DNA of 64,000 nucleotides from Ascoidea rubescens DSM 1968 (taxonomy: Eukaryota > Ascomycota > Saccharomycetes > Ascoideales > Ascoideaceae): NCBI RefSeq assembly GCF_001661345.1, contig NW_017962919.1:860512-924511 (forward strand). Direction: 5' to 3'. The number at the start of each line of letters is the position of its first letter. The stretch's first letter is position 1. The notes under the pieces are model-generated. The model was not told the DNA's origin and did no database searches. It worked only from the letters and a program-made list of their open reading frames with translations. Shown here piece by piece: positions 9,605 to 19,459 of the stretch. Made by a program: the position numbers and the translations under genes.

Positions 9605-9661
9605 TTATAAACTATATACACCGAACCAAACATCTATACACCCATTTGTTTTCTTTTTATT

Positions 9662-10690
9662 CTACAATTTAGACAAGATACCATCTTTTATCGACACCAA
9701 TCCCTCTTGAACAATATACGCAATTAGCTTCCCATCACTGCGATATATCTGACCTGTAACCAAACTTAGCCCATTGGATGACTTTGGAGAATCTACCACA
9801 AACACCATCCACTCGTCGCACCGGTAGTCTGATTCGTGGTCCAAATCCATGTTGAAGTATATGCTGTGGTCCATCGACACTGAAAACAGCGACGAGTAGA
9901 GCTTCCTATCAGATAGTGGCATCACACACAATAGAAAAAACGCATCTGATAGATACGACACTCCAATTTGATTGAACTCACAATGGTTCTGTATTCTGGG
10001 CTTGACCCTAATCCAATAATACATTTTCCTTAAATACACAGCCAAAGATGGCCTGAATAGCAGCGCCCTCATCTTGTAGCTGTTTCTGTGCTTTTTGTCC
10101 CTTTTGTTCTTCAATGACCCATCTTCAACATCGTCAACATTGTCAACATCGTCAAAATACTCTCTTGGAAACCTCACCTCAAGAGGATCGCTCTCAAACG
10201 ACTTTCTGATTCTCGCATCAAAATCGATGTCCTGGACAGATATGCACTCGTCCACCTCTGCGATTCCATCCAAGTCAAGCATTGGCTGGTACTTTAGCTG
10301 TGGTCCTAGGCTGGACATTGATCCCTGTGGATTGCCCACATTCTTGAACGATATGATGCTTATGAATATCACTGCTCCATTCTGGTACGCTTTGACCTCT
10401 CTGGTGACGAAGTTCCTGCCATCTCGGATTCTCTCAACTCTGAATTGCAAGTCTATGGATGAATCGCCACCAAGCACAAACGTGTTGTGGATGCTGTGCT
10501 GCTTGAAATCGCTGGTGCCTGTTTGGACGTTGACTGGCAAAGTTCTGGCAGCTGAAAGCAACGATTTGGCAATCAATGTGCCACCAAAGATGCCCCTGTT
10601 GGCCCCAGGAACATGGAGATAGCCATTGCTCTTGAAGTGGTTGTTTCCTTGGGCAACCACTGAGAGCTGTGTCTCGAGAGTCGACTTCAT
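9662..10690 (-). CDS. TES1: Peroxisomal acyl-CoA thioesterase (left copy)
   Basis: Hydrolyses acyl-CoA to free fatty acid and CoA in peroxisomes; the yeast enzyme is Tes1, of the TesB/ACOT8 family. Two hot-dog domains are visible: the first with GIFGGTLIAKSLLSAARTL and VERIRDGRNFVTREVKAYQN, the second with SMDHSIYFNMDLD and LVTGQIYRSDGKLIAY. The protein ends in SKL, a perfect PTS1 peroxisomal import signal. The start is placed at MKSTLETQL (10690) because the 18 upstream residues are Cys/Phe-rich and not family-like. Length is 342 aa, close to 349 aa in Saccharomyces. An acidic Asp/Val insertion (EYFDDVDNVDDVEDG) sits mid-protein. Base composition is more GC-rich than the neighbours. Identical to the copy at 31212-32240. 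Confidence 0.93.
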   Translation of the reverse strand: MKSTLETQLSVVAQGNNHFKSNGYLHVPGANRGIFGGTLIAKSLLSAARTLPVNVQTGTSDFKQHSIHNTFVLGGDSSIDLQFRVERIRDGRNFVTREVKAYQNGAVIFISIISFKNVGNPQGSMSSLGPQLKYQPMLDLDGIAEVDECISVQDIDFDARIRKSFESDPLEVRFPREYFDDVDNVDDVEDGSLKNKRDKKHRNSYKMRALLFRPSLAVYLRKMYYWIRVKPRIQNHCEFNQIGVSYLSDAFFLLCVMPLSDRKLYSSLFSVSMDHSIYFNMDLDHESDYRCDEWMVFVVDSPKSSNGLSLVTGQIYRSDGKLIAYIVQEGLVSIKDGILSKL

Positions 10691-11021
10691 TTTGTGGATG
10701 TGGGCAAAGCAGCGAGGAAAGCAACAAGCAAAGGCGATAAGCAAAAGCGATAAGCAAAAGCGATAGAATCAACTTCCATTGGTGACTTTCGGAAGATAGT
10801 TAGAGGCATCCGCAGCTGTGGCTCCTGCAGCCGATGGCAGCTCCAACAATGCTGTTTTTCCGGCCAAGCTCTTCGTGTTCGGGAAAATCCCATTGAGATC
10901 CTGGCTCACTCTTTTGGTGCTTTTACAGCAAATGAAGTGGATATCATGACCAATGCTTTGTGTAAATATCGTCGGTTATCACAAGTGATTGCGTTGGTGT
11001 GTGGTGCTACTCAAATAACAG

Positions 11022-11720
11022 CTACAAAAACAAACTATATAGAACTCGGACTAAACTCCCATCAGAAACACCCACTTTAACTGCCCTATTACTCCACAGG
11101 CTTGTTTCATCATTTGTAGAGCTGCTGGAATCCGTGGGTATTACTGAGGATGAGCTGCTAGTAGACGACGAAATAGTGGATGATAAAGTAGTACTTGACA
11201 AAGTAGTGGATAATGATCGTGTAGAGCTGGACGAAATTGTTTCAATGATTGACAGAATAGTACTGTTTGACGAAGAATCGCGTTTATAAATTTTTATCTC
11301 AACGCAGTCATCGTCAGTGTTTTCTAATTCAATTGTGTAGTTTGATGATTTTCCATGATCATAACATGCATAAAAGCTCGAGGAACCGTTGTTAAGCAAA
11401 TATCCATCTTCATCAAAACTGAAATTTTGCGATTTCATATCACTAACACTGCTAGTAAAAGTAGCAGTTGCTTGTATTCGAGCCATAGGAGTATCTTCTT
11501 CCCGGAAAGGTAAAGTAATTTGATTAGCTTCAGTATTATAGTATAGTTGTTCTGGGTCATTTGTAACCAAAAGTCTATCATCGCCAGTACGAATTCCCTT
11601 CTCGTCAATCTCTGGAACAGAGGGAGCTTCTACTTGCAAATAAATAGATTCCACGCTGCTTGAAATGGAATGTAAGCTAAATGAAAAAACAATAAACAAA
11701 AACAATAAAATAAAGCTCAT
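11022..11720 (-). CDS. Secreted, Ser/Thr-rich cell-wall-like protein (left copy)
   Basis: A 232-aa product with a signal peptide (MSFILLFLFIVFSFSLHSIS). A globular part follows with LYYNTEANQITLPF, FSFDEDGYLLNNGSSSFYAC and DDCVEIKIYK, then a Ser/Thr-rich stalk (about residues 155-205). The G-x-L...FYAC...YxI...DC motif resembles the Cys-containing C-terminal domain of yeast Pir/Cwp-type wall proteins, but I cannot name a family with confidence. N-glycosylation sequons are present. The C-terminus (VRVLYSLFL) is only weakly hydrophobic, so a GPI anchor is doubtful. Identical to 30182-30880. A decayed paralogue lies at 29499-29932. Confidence 0.7.
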   Translation of the reverse strand: MSFILLFLFIVFSFSLHSISSSVESIYLQVEAPSVPEIDEKGIRTGDDRLLVTNDPEQLYYNTEANQITLPFREEDTPMARIQATATFTSSVSDMKSQNFSFDEDGYLLNNGSSSFYACYDHGKSSNYTIELENTDDDCVEIKIYKRDSSSNSTILSIIETISSSSTRSLSTTLSSTTLSSTISSSTSSSSSVIPTDSSSSTNDETSLWSNRAVKVGVSDGSLVRVLYSLFL

Positions 11721-11969
11721 GATTCTTCTTTATCGGTAACTTTAACCAGCAACTTATAAACACTGTTTGATTTTGACAAAAATCTTCAGATATATTGAGA
11801 TCTATTGTCAAATAATTCGTTATATAAGTTGAGGCTGAAGAAAAATATAAAGATATTATGGCGGAAAGTTAACCTGCATTGTTACGTCTTCAGAATTGTT
11901 TATTGTGAACACAACACCCAAAAATAGAAATTCAAAAAGACAACAGGAAATTGTTCTTTCACAGTGGCA

Positions 11970-12057
11970 TTATATCTTATACAGGTGCAAAATCATTGGA
12001 ATATCATCGCTAAAAGAACGAAGAGCAAATGCTCTTTGCAAATCAAAACAATGGAAG
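11970..12057 (-). pseudogene. 3' tail of decayed cell-wall-like paralogue, duplicated
   Basis: Reverse complement of 29845-29932, the last 28 codons of the decayed cell-wall-like gene on the right. Here it is cut at the inner edge of the inverted repeat, showing that the duplication boundary fell inside that pseudogene. Confidence 0.8.
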
Positions 12058-12420
12058 CAGCGTTGCTTGTAGATACATTAAAGCTTTCTGAGCTCTCCAA
12101 TGAATTTGAGCTGGAGAGACAGTGTTGAGGACAGTAAGGAACTTGAGGCACTACTCAAGAAGCTTGTCAGTTTCCAGGATGTTGAAATTTAGATAAGCCT
12201 TGGTGATTGCCTTATATTATAGTAGATTTGCAAATTCTCGTCCTCATAAACTGATTCCAGCTCATTACAACGAACCAGCAATTGATTCGTCTGTGAAGAA
12301 AGGCAAGACCCAGCCCATCGAGCTTTTGGCGGTTAGGAGGCTCTTTCCTAATGGAGCTTCTGCAGCACATCCCTTTCCTTGCTGTCAATTGGGCGTCGAA
12401 AAGGACTCCTGAATAAATGT
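12051..12420 (+). pseudogene. Possible eroded coding sequence next to repeat edge
   Basis: Immediately beyond the inverted-repeat edge the plus strand reads AALLVDTLKLSELSNEFELE and then stops. A neighbouring frame continues EDSKELEALLKKLVSFQDVE and stops. Together these look like a short helical protein segment with a frame break. Further on (12200-12412) an open stretch contains PIELLAVRRLFPNGAS. No family recognised. It could be the remnant of a gene disrupted by the duplication or chance in a GC-richer stretch. Confidence 0.25.
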
Positions 12421-12479
12421 ACCACCAATTGTACCAGCCTATACGTCCGCATCCGCCACACCCATGACTCATGCAGAAT

Positions 12480-12549
12480 CACGTGCAGAAAGCGTACACG
12501 CATGTGATGCATGCCGGGGCCAACGCACTCCTGCGCTCCGTTGCACGTG
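12480..12549. promoter_or_regulatory. Two CACGTG boxes upstream of the DH-PH gene
   Basis: CACGTG occurs at 12480-12485 and again at 12544-12549, inside a GC-rich island just before the preferred ATG at 12675. They are candidate bHLH (Cbf1/Pho4-type) sites. Their presence supports reading this stretch as promoter rather than as N-terminal coding sequence. Confidence 0.35.
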
Positions 12550-12674
12550 CCGTATCCGCGGCCGGTGTTATCTTGCTTTTTGTCCCAGGTCCTACGTTTG
12601 AGAGTGCTTCACAGCTTCTTCCTCTTTTGCACACAACGTTGCTTCCTCTTCTTCCTCTGGGTCTCCAGCACAAA

Positions 12675-15600
12675 ATGTATCCCACCAACGTCTCCAACAA
12701 TGTGCTATCTGTAACCAACACAGCATCCTCTCAGGCGTCTTCCCAGGTCCAAAACTACTCTCAAACTCCCTCCCATCCCACTTTTATTTCCAATTTCATT
12801 ACTAATTCTGGCTCCAACTCTAACAACTCTAACAACTCTAACAACTCCAATACCCTAAATAACTTGTCTGCTTTGAGCAATCCAAACAAAACAGTCAACT
12901 CAAACAACTTAGCCAATTCAAGAACCCCAAACAACACAAATTCAAAGGTGAATGGCCTGAATCATGCTCATAATGCCTATCTCGAAAAGTACAATTTGAT
13001 AATAGATAGGTTATCTGATAAGTACATGACTTGGGAAATTTACTGGGATATTCCTTCCTCTTATTTCAGTGATTCGACTATCATCAACAACAAGCTAATT
13101 GATCCCTTGGTATTAAGACAGAATCATGATGTCTTCAAATTAATATTAATTCAATTTCCCTTCTTTAAAAATTTAAATAATTTTACTAAAAAGATGAAAC
13201 TCGGCTTTATCAAATTAACTCCTTTAAATAAAAGCTTGATTCTGAAATTTCCTTTTCAATTTAATGATTTAAATGTTTTCATTGACAGTTTTTTCAATCC
13301 CTTTGTTAACTACGTCAATTTCTTAAACAAATCTCTAATCGTTCCCATAATTAACATAATCCACAATATCTCAAAGCCCTTTATTGATATCAAATTCTTT
13401 TTGGATTATTTCATTACCGTATCAAATCAATCAACAAAATATTGGTCTGCCATCTTAAGAAAATTTATCGAAATCCAATTTTACATAAATCTAGGAAACT
13501 TTTTTATAAATGATTCAATTAATAATCCAAACATTTATAACTCTATTTTCAAGAAATTCTTTGACTGGATAAAAACTTTATCAATCGATAGGTCAAATTT
13601 CATAATTTCAACTGATTTCTTGAATAATTTCTTAAAAGACCCTCTCCAATTCTTATCCCACAATTTAAAAATCTTGAAAAATTTCCAGAAAATTTATCCC
13701 TCTTTTCAAAATTTCTCCCAAACTTTAAAAAATTATTCCTATGTCTATAATACAATTTTGAAATTTAATAAATTCTATCAAACTAATGCTATGATTAAAA
13801 TCTTAAACTGGAGATTCAATCAATCCGACATTGTCTCTTTTCAAAATTTCCAAAATTTTTATTTAAATGTAATATTAGCTTACACGAATAATGACCTATC
13901 AACTTCTATCCATCTAGTCTTATTTTCAAATTACTTATTCATAACAAAATTCAATCATGATACATTCACCTTCATTCCTCTACAATCTCCAATTCCTCTA
14001 AAAAATCTAATCATTAAAAGATATGTCAATATTAATCTTTTATCAAATAACAATGCAATTATCAACAATAATATCTTGAATTTAAATCTATCTAAAATTG
14101 GCTTTATAAATACTTCAATTAAACAAAATCCAAACAGGTACAGAAATTCCGTAAATGAATTTATCTGCTATATTGAAGACTATAATTTCGAATTCCAAAA
14201 ATTTTTAGATTGGGATTTCTTATTATCCAATTCTATTCAAATTAATATAAATAATAACATAAATATCAAAAATATCTTTCCTAGCAATTCTTTAGATCTT
14301 GATATCGATTCAGACACAGATTTCTCTGACATTTTACAAAATTTGATTTCAATTAATTGGAGATCTTTTTTTTATCCTATAAATTCAGAAAAAAAATGCG
14401 ATGACTTGGATATTGAAACCCAAAATCAACAATCTCTTCTCTATGAAATCATTAAACGACAATTTTCTTTTTTTTACTACATAAGAATCTTTATCGACGA
14501 TGGATGCCAATATTGTGATGATGAAGATGAATCAGGCAATATCTTTTATCCATTTAAAATAGATTTCTTCTTGGATAATTGTTTCGAAAATTTAAATTCC
14601 CTTTTTTTTACTTCATTTAAAGAAAAATTGATCGTACCTTTATTTAAATTGCTTTATCAGTCAAAAGGCTCCATTTTAAACGATTTGGCAATTTTATCAA
14701 TCTTAAAAAACTGGCTACTTATATCCTTTAAAATCTGGAATAAAATTTTAATCAAATACTCAAAGGTCTCTCTCTTCTTAAAATGTGCAAATTTAATTAT
14801 CTTCAATAGTATCGAATCTAAAAACCTAGACTTCCTAGAGAGATACTTGGAATGGTTCAAAGGAATGGAAGAATATTTAATCTCAAACTCAATTATTGAT
14901 TATGATTTTTTTCAAAATGAAGGCACAATTAATAAATCGGAATTTAGAGGCTTTCCAATAAAACCTTATCATCACATTAATAACAATTTAAATCTATTAA
15001 ACGATTTGTTAAAATCTTATAATACAGTTCAAGATTTTAATAATCAAATTCAGGACCAAACAGACAATTCTAAGGATGTTAATATGCCTAACAATGAAAA
15101 CAATGAAAATAATGAAAATAATAATGAAAATAATAATGAATTAAAAATAAAAAGTTGCGAAGAATTAATTGATTCAATTACCAAAGCAGATAGTAATTTA
15201 TCAACTTTAAACCAATCTTTGGAAGCTAATTTTCTTTTAAAATATTTGGATATTAATATTAATAACAAAAATATATTAGAATTGAAACTAGAATCTATAA
15301 TTAAGGGAAAAATGGCAAGCACGGAATATCCTTATGACTTTAAACAAACAGAAGTGATTTATTATCTAAAAGATAACATCATGACATTTGAAGACCAAGT
15401 TTTTATCTTCATTTTAAACAAATACTTGATAGTTTGCAAAATTTTAAAACTAAAAAATGACTCAGATCCAATAAACGAGTATGAAAACTATGAAGGCGCA
15501 CATTTTAGTGTTACCGATGATATTGATTATGATAGTGATGTGAACATAAGTGACGAAATGGATATTGAAATGGAAAATGGCATAAAAACAGAAAGAAATT

Positions 15601-15968
15601 ATGATATGGTCAATAATAAAGACTTTGATACAAAAAATATAAATGACTATCATAATGAACATAAAAATGATACTCAGAAACTTGATGAATATGCTTATTT
15701 CAAATTATTTGAAAAATTTCAAATAGTTGCGTTAAATGACTTGAAAATTAAAAAATACTCCACTTTTAAGAATCAGTCTCATATATTAACAAACATTGAA
15801 ATAATTGATAAAAGCAAACATAATGAAAATGATAACACAATGATGGATAGCCAGAATAATTCTCCTGTTAATACTAATAATACAAATAGAAAAAATTCCA
15901 TTGAGAAAACAGAGGGGAATTTTTATACCATAATAGATAACGCAAATATATTTGACAGGTTTTTATAA
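12675..15968 (+). CDS. Large DH-PH (Rho guanine-nucleotide exchange factor-like) protein
   Basis: A 1,097-aa protein. After a Ser/Asn-rich N-terminus (about 100 residues), a helical region looks like a Dbl-homology domain: NKSLIVPIINII, then FLKDPLQFLSHNLKILKNF and a helix YSYVYNTILKFN matching the DH conserved region 3 pattern (L-x-P-x-Q-x-x-x-x-x-x-L-L). Directly after it, SIHLVLFSNYLFITKF begins a PH-like domain. The second half has no recognisable domain, though EDQVFIFILNKYLIVCKIL could be another PH-like strand pair. If correct it would activate a Rho-type GTPase in polarity or wall signalling. ATG 12675 (MYPTNVSNN) is preferred: the upstream in-frame extension to 12471 is GC-rich and not protein-like. 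No CNH domain, so not a plain Rom2 orthologue. Confidence 0.6.
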   Translation: MYPTNVSNNVLSVTNTASSQASSQVQNYSQTPSHPTFISNFITNSGSNSNNSNNSNNSNTLNNLSALSNPNKTVNSNNLANSRTPNNTNSKVNGLNHAHNAYLEKYNLIIDRLSDKYMTWEIYWDIPSSYFSDSTIINNKLIDPLVLRQNHDVFKLILIQFPFFKNLNNFTKKMKLGFIKLTPLNKSLILKFPFQFNDLNVFIDSFFNPFVNYVNFLNKSLIVPIINIIHNISKPFIDIKFFLDYFITVSNQSTKYWSAILRKFIEIQFYINLGNFFINDSINNPNIYNSIFKKFFDWIKTLSIDRSNFIISTDFLNNFLKDPLQFLSHNLKILKNFQKIYPSFQNFSQTLKNYSYVYNTILKFNKFYQTNAMIKILNWRFNQSDIVSFQNFQNFYLNVILAYTNNDLSTSIHLVLFSNYLFITKFNHDTFTFIPLQSPIPLKNLIIKRYVNINLLSNNNAIINNNILNLNLSKIGFINTSIKQNPNRYRNSVNEFICYIEDYNFEFQKFLDWDFLLSNSIQININNNINIKNIFPSNSLDLDIDSDTDFSDILQNLISINWRSFFYPINSEKKCDDLDIETQNQQSLLYEIIKRQFSFFYYIRIFIDDGCQYCDDEDESGNIFYPFKIDFFLDNCFENLNSLFFTSFKEKLIVPLFKLLYQSKGSILNDLAILSILKNWLLISFKIWNKILIKYSKVSLFLKCANLIIFNSIESKNLDFLERYLEWFKGMEEYLISNSIIDYDFFQNEGTINKSEFRGFPIKPYHHINNNLNLLNDLLKSYNTVQDFNNQIQDQTDNSKDVNMPNNENNENNENNNENNNELKIKSCEELIDSITKADSNLSTLNQSLEANFLLKYLDININNKNILELKLESIIKGKMASTEYPYDFKQTEVIYYLKDNIMTFEDQVFIFILNKYLIVCKILKLKNDSDPINEYENYEGAHFSVTDDIDYDSDVNISDEMDIEMENGIKTERNYDMVNNKDFDTKNINDYHNEHKNDTQKLDEYAYFKLFEKFQIVALNDLKIKKYSTFKNQSHILTNIEIIDKSKHNENDNTMMDSQNNSPVNTNNTNRKNSIEKTEGNFYTIIDNANIFDRFL

Positions 15969-16264
15969 GTAAAAACTGAAACTTTTTTAATATCATCTTT
16001 TTGTTTCAATTTCATTTATATTTTAATTTTAATTTTAATTTTTATTCTCATTTTTGTGGTTTTATTCTCATTTTATTTTAATTCATTCTTTATTTTTTAT
16101 TCCAACATTTTTTTTCATTTATTCATTCATGTAATCGTGAATTATTTTTTATTTTAGTCATCTTTTTTTTTATTAGTTTTTTTTTTCAGGGGGTTGATAA
16201 ATTTATAGAAAAAAACTTAATTTACTCAATGAGATGTAAGATAATGCTAAAAATTAACAATAAA

Positions 16265-17914
16265 TCAAACATTTGCAATTAGATCGACAATAATATTCAC
16301 TAGAGATACTAAGACTTCTACAGCGATTAAAGCAATAACAATTAATTCTAGGTATTCTTCATGAGAATGGCTTAATTGTTCTTTTAACATTTGTAACAAA
16401 TCATTAATAACTTCCAATCTTTGATTTAAAAGATTGACTCTTTGATTAATTTCCAAGTAGCCTCTTGTAGCTTGATAAATTGGGTCCAATTGAGGTTTTG
16501 TCCACATTATTTCAGGGTTATCTAAAACAGCTCCATGTAAATTAATATTTATTCTTAAAATGAACAATTCACCAATTTTTTTCATGATATCATTTTTTGA
16601 CATAAAATTTTTTTTTTTCAAGTAACCATTTTTAGCAATTTCATTAGGAATGTTTTGAGTTTGTTGGATGGTTAAATCTAATAAAGATTCAAACAAGGAG
16701 ATTTTGACAGATTGAGAAATGGCAAAGGAAATTGGTAGAATGGTTAAATAAAGTTGATTTTTATTTGAATTTAAAGAGATGAAGTCGTTATATATTCTTG
16801 GTTGATAAGAGTCAGTTATATAATAGTTGAATTCCTCAATTTGAATATTATTAGAAGGCAATTTTTCAACTTCGAAATTGGATAAAAATGTGTTTAAGAA
16901 AAAGAGTTCTTCTTTTTTAGTATAACCCCAAAATACTATTACACCATATTCAAAGATGAATAGTTTTTTCAAGTAAGTTGAATGTGATAAATTGATGTCC
17001 CCACCCTGGTTATCTAGTTTGAAGTTTTGTATTATTGAATTGTTTGCATTGTTTGAGGGAATGTATTTGTTATTGGTGCTGTTGTTGTTGTATTCATCGA
17101 TTTCGTTATTTTCGTCATTGGCAAAGGTAGAAGAAGAATAATTAGTGTTAGTGTTAGTGTTAGTGTTGAGATTAGAATTAGAATTTTTATTATTTGATAG
17201 AGATAAGTTGAAATGAGTATATAGACATTCATTAATTAATTTGGGAGAAGTTCTAAATTGGGATTTAATTTTGTGATCATTTAAATAATCATAAAGGTTG
17301 AATAATTTGATTGAGTTGGAAGTGCAATAAGTGGTAACTCTTGGTAAAAAATTTCTTTTTGACTTGCCCAACTTTTTAGCATCTTTTCTTGCAATCGACT
17401 CTTTAGTTTTGGTCGTTTGGGAATAAATGGTATCGTCGTTATCATCAATTGCATTAGGGTCTTGAAGATTAAGATCAGGATGGATGATTTCGGCTTTAAT
17501 CAGTCCTTTTTTGATAAAATTCTTATCGATGAGGTCTGTATTTTGATTTGAGTAATTTTCAGGCAAAATTATATTTATGTCATTTTCTGTAATTTCGTCC
17601 TTATCTTTAAATTGGTTTAAGGTGATTTTAATTTTATCTTTCTTGTCACTAGTATTATCAGCACTGCTGGCCTTGGTAGGTAGAAATTTTGTGGAAGCAT
17701 CGGGCAATAGCTTCAACTTTTGGATTGTTCTTGAAGATCTCTGAGGACCAATTTTACTGATTGAATTGAGGTGGGTGAATGGCTCTTGTGGATTGGGTAA
17801 GACATTTGTGCTTGCTTGTTTGATGGCATTGTTGCTGGTGTGGCCTATGTTCGTGGTAGAGGAAATCAAAGGAGTGGTTTCGTTGTTCTCAGAAACAGAA
17901 GGATTTTCAGACAT
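16265..17914 (-). CDS. RMD1/RMD8-family protein (DUF155)
   Basis: The C-terminal half carries the DUF155 hallmarks: TTYCTSNSIKLFNLYDYL, FIFEYGVIVFWGYTKKEELF, then the long helical end (LHGAVLDNPEIMW, YQATRGYLEINQRVNLLNQR) and a final hydrophobic helix (LIVIALIAVEVLVSLVNIIV). Yeast members are Rmd1 and Rmd8 (needed for meiotic division; Rmd1 has been linked to vacuole/lysosome signalling). The human member RMND1 is mitochondrial. The start is set at MSENPSVSENNETTPLISS (17914); the 19 residues before it are Ala/Ser-rich. The protein is 549 aa, with an Asn-rich insertion (about residues 240-290) lengthening the family core. I cannot decide between Rmd1 and Rmd8. The single C-terminal membrane helix is typical. 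Confidence 0.85.
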   Translation of the reverse strand: MSENPSVSENNETTPLISSTTNIGHTSNNAIKQASTNVLPNPQEPFTHLNSISKIGPQRSSRTIQKLKLLPDASTKFLPTKASSADNTSDKKDKIKITLNQFKDKDEITENDINIILPENYSNQNTDLIDKNFIKKGLIKAEIIHPDLNLQDPNAIDDNDDTIYSQTTKTKESIARKDAKKLGKSKRNFLPRVTTYCTSNSIKLFNLYDYLNDHKIKSQFRTSPKLINECLYTHFNLSLSNNKNSNSNLNTNTNTNTNYSSSTFANDENNEIDEYNNNSTNNKYIPSNNANNSIIQNFKLDNQGGDINLSHSTYLKKLFIFEYGVIVFWGYTKKEELFFLNTFLSNFEVEKLPSNNIQIEEFNYYITDSYQPRIYNDFISLNSNKNQLYLTILPISFAISQSVKISLFESLLDLTIQQTQNIPNEIAKNGYLKKKNFMSKNDIMKKIGELFILRININLHGAVLDNPEIMWTKPQLDPIYQATRGYLEINQRVNLLNQRLEVINDLLQMLKEQLSHSHEEYLELIVIALIAVEVLVSLVNIIVDLIANV

Positions 17915-18544
17915 TGTTGGCAAACGTGAGGGAGAAAAAGCAGCAGAAGCAGAAGCAGAAGCAACAAACACAGTCGAAAAGCTGGAGCAAGAACTGAGTT
18001 TTTGTGTCTTTGTGTCCCACTTTTGACATCCGTGTCGCGGAGAACCGTGGTGCCGGATATTTGGATCACGGACGCATCATGGACGTGCAATAACCCGGAT
18101 TGTCCGGTAGCCCTCCGTTAGCGAACAGCCCTGGAAAAACAAATCCAGAAACCTGGTGCGGTCGCGGGCGGAAAATATTTCAGTGAGTGTTTAACGGGAA
18201 TACTTGAATGGGAATATTTTCTTACTTATTGTATCTGTTTTGGAGGAAGTGCTTGATAAAGCTTTCAACTAGAGCCAGTACAAAAAAATGAAACACACTG
18301 ATTGACCTCCAGCCTGGCAAAACTTTTGCAATCTCAATTTGAATCTCGTATTGGCTCTCTTAGCGAAAGGAGATGGAGTCTAAAAAAAAGAATGTGTAAT
18401 ATTTTTTAAGACAAAAGCTTATTGCAAGAAATACCAATCTCCACCCACTCTTGATGTGATAATGTCAATTATCATATATAACTGATTATATCCGGGTTTT
18501 GTATCAAGATCTATCTCGCTACAGCATTCTATTATTTTGAATTT
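17915..18544. other. Divergent intergenic region, GC-rich centre
   Basis: A 630-bp gap between two divergent genes. The part next to the RMD1-family gene (17940-18180) is GC-rich, with CAGAAG microrepeats and several CCGGA/TCCGG steps (for example near 18051 and 18099). The rest is AT-rich. No tRNA arms or conserved reading frame seen. Likely a bidirectional promoter. Confidence 0.3.
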
Positions 18545-18847
18545 ATGATGTACAATATTTTTCCATTAAGTCGATTCAGCCACTATAATAATCAGAATCA
18601 GAATCATAACAATTCTGCTTCCTGTGCTTTAAAATTGAATTCAGGTTCAAATTTATTCAAGACTACAACGAACAATGCTTCTAGTATATTTAAATTGATC
18701 AAATTTAAAAGGATTAAAAAAAATGTACTTTATTGTTCAAAATGCGATTCAAATTTTGAAGTACTTTATATAAATAATAATAGTAATAATTATTATAAAA
18801 AGCTTTCCACTAAATTTAATTGTCCAAATTGTCGTTGCTTTTATTAA
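18545..18847 (+). CDS. Small zinc-ribbon protein, unrecognised
   Basis: A 100-aa frame ending with two CxxC knuckles: YCSKCDSNFEV and FNCPNCRCF, about 31 residues apart, the layout of a zinc ribbon. The N-terminal half is Asn/Ser-rich with basic residues and could be a mitochondrial presequence (MYNIFPLSRFS), but that is inference. I do not know an orthologue. The cysteine spacing argues the frame is real despite its shortness and AT-rich composition. The second ATG (18548) is an equally good start. Confidence 0.5.
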   Translation: MMYNIFPLSRFSHYNNQNQNHNNSASCALKLNSGSNLFKTTTNNASSIFKLIKFKRIKKNVLYCSKCDSNFEVLYINNNSNNYYKKLSTKFNCPNCRCFY

Positions 18848-19111
18848 TCAAATATCTTAAAAAAAAAGAAAAAAAAATTCTAAAATATTATTTTAATGCC
18901 TTTTAATTTTGTTATTGTTAATTTCTAATGAGGTCGGTGTTCTTTTTGTTAATTTTGTTTCATTATTTTGTACTTTTATTTTTTTATTTTTGGTGTATTT
19001 CATTATCGGTTTAATTTCAATGAATATTTCTTTGTTATATATATGTGTGTTTATATGTATATATATGGGGGAAAGGGGACTCTTTTTATTAAATAAACGA
19101 TTGTGATTTGA

Positions 19112-19459
19112 TTATTCAATTTTCAATTGGTTTTTATCAATCAATTGTAGTTTTTTCTCAACAATATCAACTTTATCAAACGCTGTTTGACCCACTTTAT
19201 CTACCCTTGTACCGACTCTAATATCACTTTGAATTCTTAACACTTTTAGTTCTTTATGAACATACTCATGTAGTTCTCCTAGCATTTTGAAGACATCATC
19301 CCAATTGCCCTCGATTGTTGTACCAGCGCTGTGTAAAGTATATTTTAAACCACTATTTTCAATAAATCTTTCAACAAATGCAATATAAGTGGAGACGGAT
19401 GGGGATGATGTGCCCATTGGGATTAGACAAATATCTGCAATGCAATTTAGTTCAACCAT
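19112..19459 (-). CDS. ECM15: Ecm15/YqgV family (UPF0045, thiamine-binding-like) protein
   Basis: A 115-aa protein with the MTH1187/YkoF-like ferredoxin-fold signature: CIADICLIPMGTSSPSVSTY, then LHSAGTTIEGNWDDVFKML, and SDIRVGTRVDKVGQTAFDKV. These match yeast Ecm15. Homologues form tetramers and bind thiamine-like molecules; Ecm15 was named from a cell-wall phenotype screen and its function is unsettled. The start at MVELNCIADIC fits the family. Length is near the usual 100-105 aa. Confidence 0.93.
   Translation of the reverse strand: MVELNCIADICLIPMGTSSPSVSTYIAFVERFIENSGLKYTLHSAGTTIEGNWDDVFKMLGELHEYVHKELKVLRIQSDIRVGTRVDKVGQTAFDKVDIVEKKLQLIDKNQLKIE

Larger units (their letters stand above)
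9503..12057 (+). repeat. Left arm of 2,555-bp inverted repeat
   Basis: This segment is the reverse complement of 29845-32399 (coordinate pairs sum to 41902). All ORFs in the two arms translate identically, and the stretches I compared base by base showed no difference. The outer edge (9503) falls in a GAAAAT hexanucleotide tract. The inner edge (12057) is sharp, after ATGGAAG. The arm carries, in order, the last 33 codons of MET16, a whole TES1, a whole cell-wall-like gene and the 3' end of a decayed paralogue. Both edges cut through genes that continue in the right arm's flanks, so as assembled the left arm looks like the derived copy. Confidence 0.93.

Noticed and set aside
10095-10622. 175-codon frame antisense to TES1 (and its mirror at 31280-31807)
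   Set aside because: Exact antisense shadow of a conserved gene, with no independent features.
10880-11060. Frame reading PIEILAHSFGAFTANEVDIM between TES1 and the wall-like gene (left arm plus strand)
   Set aside because: Looks protein-like, even with an HSFG elbow, but it has no start, overlaps two competing open frames and I could not tie it to a family.
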